DNA of 9,424 nucleotides from an uncultured bacterium. GTDB lineage: Bacteria; Actinomycetota; Coriobacteriia; Coriobacteriales; Eggerthellaceae. The number at the start of each line of letters is the position of its first letter. Position 1 is the first letter of the stretch. The stretch spans positions 1 through 9,424 of the forward strand of contig CANSQW010000031.1 in NCBI GenBank assembly GCA_947649215.1, written 5' to 3'. The translations under genes and the position numbers were made by a program. The notes below the pieces were generated by a model. That model searched no databases, was not told the origin of the DNA, and saw only the letters and a program-made list of their open reading frames with translations. Positions 5,755-9,424 of the stretch are shown piece after piece.

Positions 5755-8322
5755 ATGGGGGATCCGAGGAGCTTCCAAGACCCGAGCGACGTCGAGCGCT
5801 TCACGTCATGCACCACGGCAGGGCCGATGTTCGTCGATGTGAAGGACGGCAAGATCGTCCGCGTGGATCCGATCTCGTTCGATCCAGAGGAGGTTGATTC
5901 CTGGCAGGTGGACGTCAACGGCAAGACCTACCGCCCGCCGCTGACGCTGCCGCTTCTGCCGTGGGGCCAGGCCTACAAGGCCATGCAGTCCACCGAGACG
6001 CGCGTCAAGTACCCGCTCAAGCGCCGCGACTGGGATCCGGACGGCGAGCGCAACCCGCAGAACCGCGGCATCACCGGCTACGAGCGCATCAGCTGGGATG
6101 AGGCCTACGAGCTCATCGTGCGCGAGATGAACCGCGTGCGCGCCACCCGGGGGCCGTCGGGCATCGGCTACTGCGACTCCGCCCACACCGAGTGGGGAAG
6201 CCTTCACTTCGTGTTCTCCGACGTTTACCGGTTCTGGCACATGGTGGGCGGCACCTTCATCGAGTTCACGCCCAACAGCTGGGAGGGCTGGGCCTGCGGC
6301 GCGCCGTTCCTCTGGGGCGACTGGCAGGGCCATGGGCTGCCCGCCGCGCCCGACTCGCTGCAGGACATCTCGCGTGAGAGCGAGCTCATCATCCTGTGGG
6401 GCAACGACCCGCTCATGCACAGCATCTACAGCGGCATCGACACGGCGCGCATCTGGCAGTACTGGCGCGACCTGGGCAAGAAGATCGTCGTGGTGGAGCC
6501 CTTCCTCAACGAGACGGGCCTCAACTACGCCGACAAGTGGATTCGCATCTATCCCGGCACCGACGGCGCCATGGCTGCCGCCATCGCCTACACCTGGATT
6601 ACCGAGGGTCTCTACGACCAGGACTACCTGGATACCCACGCCGTCGGCTTCGATGACGAGCACTTGCCCGAGGGCATCCCGGCGGGCTCGTCGTTCAAGG
6701 CCTACATCCTGGGCGAGGGCGAGGACGGCACGCCTAAGACTCCCGAGTGGGCGTCGGAGATCTGCGGCGTGGAGCCTCGCGTCATCCGCGCGCTCGCCCG
6801 TCAGTGGGGAACGCGGCCCACGTCTCTGTGGTGCATGCAGGGCGGTGCCTGCCGCCGTGAGTTCGCCCACGAGTTCACCCGCATGATGGGCACGCTCCAG
6901 ATCATGCAGGGCCTCGGCAAGCCGGGCGTGGGCGTCCAGGGCACGTGCCTGTCCATCTCCGGCCCCTACGACGCCAAGAACCAGGTAGGCCCCACCGGCT
7001 ACGCCGACGGCGGCATGAACGTGGTCATGGAGCGCTACTACCCCAACCCCATCCCGCAGAAGATCACCTTTCAGAAGTTCTACGACTGCATCAACGACGC
7101 GCCGCAGCACTGGCAGGGCGGTCACCAGGACAACTTCAGCGCCGACATGTTCCTCGAGCAGATGGACTACCCCATGGCCGGCTGCGCCGAGGTGGAGTTC
7201 GTGTGGCTGCACGGCTCGACGCTCACCAACCCGCCCAACTACCAGCACCATCTGGAAACCTATCGCAGCCCCAACATCACGACCTTCGTGGTGACGGCTC
7301 CCTGGTTTGACCGCGACTGCCGCTATGCCGACATCGTGCTGCCCATCACCACCGTCTTCGAGCGCCAGGACATCACCGAGCCGGCATCGGTGGGCCAGTA
7401 CATCCCGCCGTCCTACGTGGGCCTGCGCAATGCCATCTTCACGCAGAAGTGCGTCGAGCCGGCGGGCGAGAGCAAGACCGACCTGCAGGTGTACACCGAG
7501 CTGGCCGAGCGCCTGGGCTATGGCGAGTACTACATCGAGGGCAACACCGAGGAGACGCTGCTGCGCAAGATGTACGAGCGCACCTCCATCCCGCTGACCT
7601 ACGACGAGTTCAAGGAGAAGGGCTACTACGTGTGGCCCCAGCCCAAGGATTACGTGGAGTGCAAGCAGTTCCAGCGCTTCTACGAGGATCCGGAGGGCAA
7701 CCCGCTCGACACGCCGTCGGGCAAGGCGGAGATCTTCAGCAAGCGCCTCTACGACCATTACGGCAACCATCCGGAGATCCCGCCGGTGCCCCACTTCATC
7801 CCTGAGCGCGAGGGCCACCTGTCCGCCGAGCTCAAGGAGAAGTACCCGCTGCAGATGCTCATGGCGCACCCGAAGTATCGCTTCCACGGCAAGTACAACG
7901 ACATCGAGTGGCTGCGCGAGAACTACAAGGTGTTCGGGCCGGACGGCTACGGCTACGAGCCCTGCTGGATGAACCCCGTCGACGCGGAGGCGCGCGGGCT
8001 GGTTGACGGCGACATCGTCATCTGCCGCAACGACCGCGGTCGCGTGATGGCCGGCGTGCGCGTGACCAAGCGCCTTATCCCCGGCGTGGCGTGGCTGAGC
8101 TACGGCGCGTGGCAGGATCCGCTGTCGGAGGACGTGCATTCCATCGACCGCGGCGGCGACGGCAACGTGCTGGCCAACAACGCTCCCATGTCGGTTCACC
8201 ACGTGGGCGGCGCGTTCAATTCCGTGCTGTTCGAGGTGGAGAAGGCCGACCTTGACGCCCTGGAGGCCGCGTATCCCGAGGGATTCGCCGGCAAGTACCG
8301 CACCTGGAACCGAGAGGGGTAG
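5755..8322 (+). CDS. Mo-bisMGD oxidoreductase large subunit, pyrogallol transhydroxylase / catechol dehydroxylase type
   Basis: Protein of 855 residues in the DMSO reductase superfamily. Near the N-terminus, SCTTAGPMFVDVKDGKIVRVDP (18-39) is the relic of the usual four-cysteine iron-sulfur motif with only Cys19 left, so the subunit should carry no [4Fe-4S] cluster. There is no twin-arginine signal, so it is cytosolic. Both traits match the large subunit of Pelobacter pyrogallol-phloroglucinol transhydroxylase (about 875 residues). Residues His144 and NSWEGW (174-179, Ser175 as likely Mo ligand) fall where that enzyme has His144 and Asp174-Ser175-Trp176. Cofactor-binding blocks are seen at LIILWGNDPL (211-220) and in the C-terminal domain (about 700-820). 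ATG at 5755 follows AAGGAAAGGGG by five bases. It is followed three bases later by its electron-transfer subunit. The related gut catechol dehydroxylases of Eggerthella and Gordonibacter are alternatives; the substrate is a phenol or similar by inference only. Confidence 0.85.
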   Translation: MGDPRSFQDPSDVERFTSCTTAGPMFVDVKDGKIVRVDPISFDPEEVDSWQVDVNGKTYRPPLTLPLLPWGQAYKAMQSTETRVKYPLKRRDWDPDGERNPQNRGITGYERISWDEAYELIVREMNRVRATRGPSGIGYCDSAHTEWGSLHFVFSDVYRFWHMVGGTFIEFTPNSWEGWACGAPFLWGDWQGHGLPAAPDSLQDISRESELIILWGNDPLMHSIYSGIDTARIWQYWRDLGKKIVVVEPFLNETGLNYADKWIRIYPGTDGAMAAAIAYTWITEGLYDQDYLDTHAVGFDDEHLPEGIPAGSSFKAYILGEGEDGTPKTPEWASEICGVEPRVIRALARQWGTRPTSLWCMQGGACRREFAHEFTRMMGTLQIMQGLGKPGVGVQGTCLSISGPYDAKNQVGPTGYADGGMNVVMERYYPNPIPQKITFQKFYDCINDAPQHWQGGHQDNFSADMFLEQMDYPMAGCAEVEFVWLHGSTLTNPPNYQHHLETYRSPNITTFVVTAPWFDRDCRYADIVLPITTVFERQDITEPASVGQYIPPSYVGLRNAIFTQKCVEPAGESKTDLQVYTELAERLGYGEYYIEGNTEETLLRKMYERTSIPLTYDEFKEKGYYVWPQPKDYVECKQFQRFYEDPEGNPLDTPSGKAEIFSKRLYDHYGNHPEIPPVPHFIPEREGHLSAELKEKYPLQMLMAHPKYRFHGKYNDIEWLRENYKVFGPDGYGYEPCWMNPVDAEARGLVDGDIVICRNDRGRVMAGVRVTKRLIPGVAWLSYGAWQDPLSEDVHSIDRGGDGNVLANNAPMSVHHVGGAFNSVLFEVEKADLDALEAAYPEGFAGKYRTWNREG

Positions 8323-8325
8323 GAC

Positions 8326-9147
8326 ATGAAGACGCTGCTCATCAACGCTGGCAAGTGCATCGACTGCCGCAACTGCCAGACCGCCTGCAAAGACGAGTTC
8401 TGCGACAACGACTGGAGTCCGCTGGCGGCGCCTCAGGGTCCGCGCCAGTATTGGATCCGCATCGTGAACGAGGAGGCCGGCGACGGCGATAGGGTGCGCA
8501 TGCAGCGCGTGCCGCTTGTGTGCCAGCAGTGCGCCGACGCGCCCTGCCTGGCCGCTGCCGCCGACGGCGCCGCCTATCGCCGCGCCGACGGCGTGGTGAT
8601 CTTCGACCCGGAGAAGGCCCAGGGCCAGCGCGCCATCATGGATGCGTGCCCCTATGGCGCGGTGTACTGGAACGAGGCGCGGAACATTCCGCAGAAGTGC
8701 ACCCTGTGCGCTCATCTTCTGGATGCCGGCCGCCAGCCGCGCTGCGTGACCGCCTGTCCGACCGACGCGCTGCGCCTGGTGGATGCGGCCGACTACGCCG
8801 ATGACGCGCTGCTGCCCCAGCCTATCGAACGGCTGCGCCCCGAGCTGGGCACCGGCCCGCGCGTGCTCTACCAGGATCTGCCGCGACCCTTCATCGCCGG
8901 CGAGACGTGCACCGGTGATGGCGCCGCGGTGCTGCCGGGCGTGAAGGTGACGGCGACGCACCAGGTGCTGGGCCGGGTCTACGAGGCCGTGACTGACGAG
9001 TTCGGCGACTTCTCGTTGGACGGTGTGGAGCCTGGCTACTACGCCATCGCCTTCGAGGGCGCGGGCCTCACCCGCAAGACGCTGTCCAACATGGATGCGC
9101 GCGAGGCCCTCAACGTAGGATCCGTGCGGCTCTACCCCCTGGCTTAG
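8326..9147 (+). CDS. Iron-sulfur small subunit with three [4Fe-4S] clusters and C-terminal Cna-B-like domain
   Basis: Protein of 273 residues starting three bases after the large subunit stop; GAGAGGGG before the ATG lies within the upstream gene's last codons. It is the electron-transfer partner of the Mo subunit. Cysteine groups are 11/14/17/21, 66/69/74, 108 and 125/128/140/144, giving twelve ligands for three clusters. Four-cluster DmsB/NrfC-type ferredoxins would have further cysteines near 78, 98, 101 and 104; here these are Ala, Ala, Gln and Ile. Residues about 198-272 (VLPGVKVTATHQ, TDEFGDFSLDGVEPGYYAIAF) form a Cna-B/transthyretin-like beta domain. This combination and the length match the small subunit of pyrogallol transhydroxylase (about 274 residues), which supports the assignment of the large subunit. 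No signal peptide or membrane anchor is visible, so the complex is soluble and its external electron donor is not encoded here. Confidence 0.88.
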   Translation: MKTLLINAGKCIDCRNCQTACKDEFCDNDWSPLAAPQGPRQYWIRIVNEEAGDGDRVRMQRVPLVCQQCADAPCLAAAADGAAYRRADGVVIFDPEKAQGQRAIMDACPYGAVYWNEARNIPQKCTLCAHLLDAGRQPRCVTACPTDALRLVDAADYADDALLPQPIERLRPELGTGPRVLYQDLPRPFIAGETCTGDGAAVLPGVKVTATHQVLGRVYEAVTDEFGDFSLDGVEPGYYAIAFEGAGLTRKTLSNMDAREALNVGSVRLYPLA

Positions 9148-9206
9148 CGTCCCTCTGCTTTTGCGGCCGCGTGCCGCCCCGACTCACTCTCGAAAGGAGA
9201 CCGACC

Positions 9207-9424
9207 ATGTGCTTCAGACCCCCTACCGCCGAGATGGCAAGCCCCGTCTGCCCGAAGTGCGGCCATGAGAACTTCATCGGCGTGATGGCCTGCGCCAAGT
9301 GCGGCGAGCCCCTGGGCGCTGGCCCCGTGGGCACCGCCTCGGCCGCCAGCCGCGACTGGACGCCGGGCCTCGAGTTCCAGCAGAACGCCGCGCCCACCGG
9401 CGCCGCTGGCGGTCCGGCCATCCC
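9207..9424 (+). CDS. Zinc-ribbon protein, partial (N-terminal 72 residues)
   Basis: ATG at 9207 is preceded by AAAGGAGA (9193-9200) six bases upstream, and the frame is open to the right edge. The protein starts MCFRPPTAE and has two CxxC knuckles, CPKC (15-18) and CAKC (29-32), the pattern of a small zinc-ribbon. An Ala/Gly/Pro-rich low-complexity stretch follows. It lies 59 bases after the iron-sulfur subunit in the same direction; the gap holds a small GCGGC/GCCGC hairpin (9163-9177) but no T-run, so co-transcription is likely. Its role is unknown: it could be an accessory or assembly protein for the Mo enzyme. I do not recognise it as a named gene. Confidence 0.72.
   Translation, partial: MCFRPPTAEMASPVCPKCGHENFIGVMACAKCGEPLGAGPVGTASAASRDWTPGLEFQQNAAPTGAAGGPAI

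Noticed and set aside
5806..8961. 1051-codon open frame on the minus strand opposite the Mo-enzyme genes
   Set aside because: It crosses both subunit genes antisense, reads as His/Arg/Val/Ala-rich low-information protein without family motifs, and is the usual shadow of high-GC codon bias.

Overview
The window is high-GC DNA with mostly leaderless or short-leader genes carrying strong Shine-Dalgarno sites. Three things suggest a gut or anaerobic actinobacterium of the family Eggerthellaceae (Gordonibacter/Eggerthella type): a membrane-anchored LuxR regulator, an MFS carrier, and a cysteine-poor molybdopterin oxidoreductase with a three-cluster ferredoxin subunit. This placement is inference from gene content; no marker gene settles it.

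Layout. Bases 1-797 hold the end of purM overlapping a complete purN (de novo purine synthesis, plus strand). Bases 798-1204 are a gene-poor stretch. It contains what looks like a compact type I toxin-antitoxin unit: a 26-residue single-span peptide on the minus strand (936-1016) facing a roughly 89-nt three-hairpin RNA on the plus strand (about 848-936) with a near-consensus sigma70-type promoter. Bases 1205-2194 encode an XdhC/CoxI-family protein with its own -10 box and a strong terminator. Bases 2281-2550 contain no gene but a dense set of inverted repeats, including a 153-bp unit bounded by 27-bp arms that resembles a MITE.

From 2551 to the end is a catabolic or respiratory locus. An MFS transporter (2551-3780) and a LuxR-type regulator with a polytopic membrane N-terminus (4013-5533) lie on the minus strand. 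Divergent from them is a plus-strand operon: a 855-residue Mo-bisMGD large subunit (5755-8322), a 273-residue three-[4Fe-4S] small subunit with a C-terminal Cna-B-like beta domain (8326-9147), and the start of a zinc-ribbon protein (from 9207). The two-subunit architecture is that of pyrogallol-phloroglucinol transhydroxylase and the related catechol dehydroxylases. The working model is that the membrane LuxR protein senses an aromatic (phenolic) substrate or its effect, the divergent operon is switched on through palindromes in the 221-bp intergenic region, the MFS protein moves substrate or product, and the soluble Mo enzyme carries out reductive dehydroxylation or hydroxyl transfer. The substrate cannot be read from the sequence.
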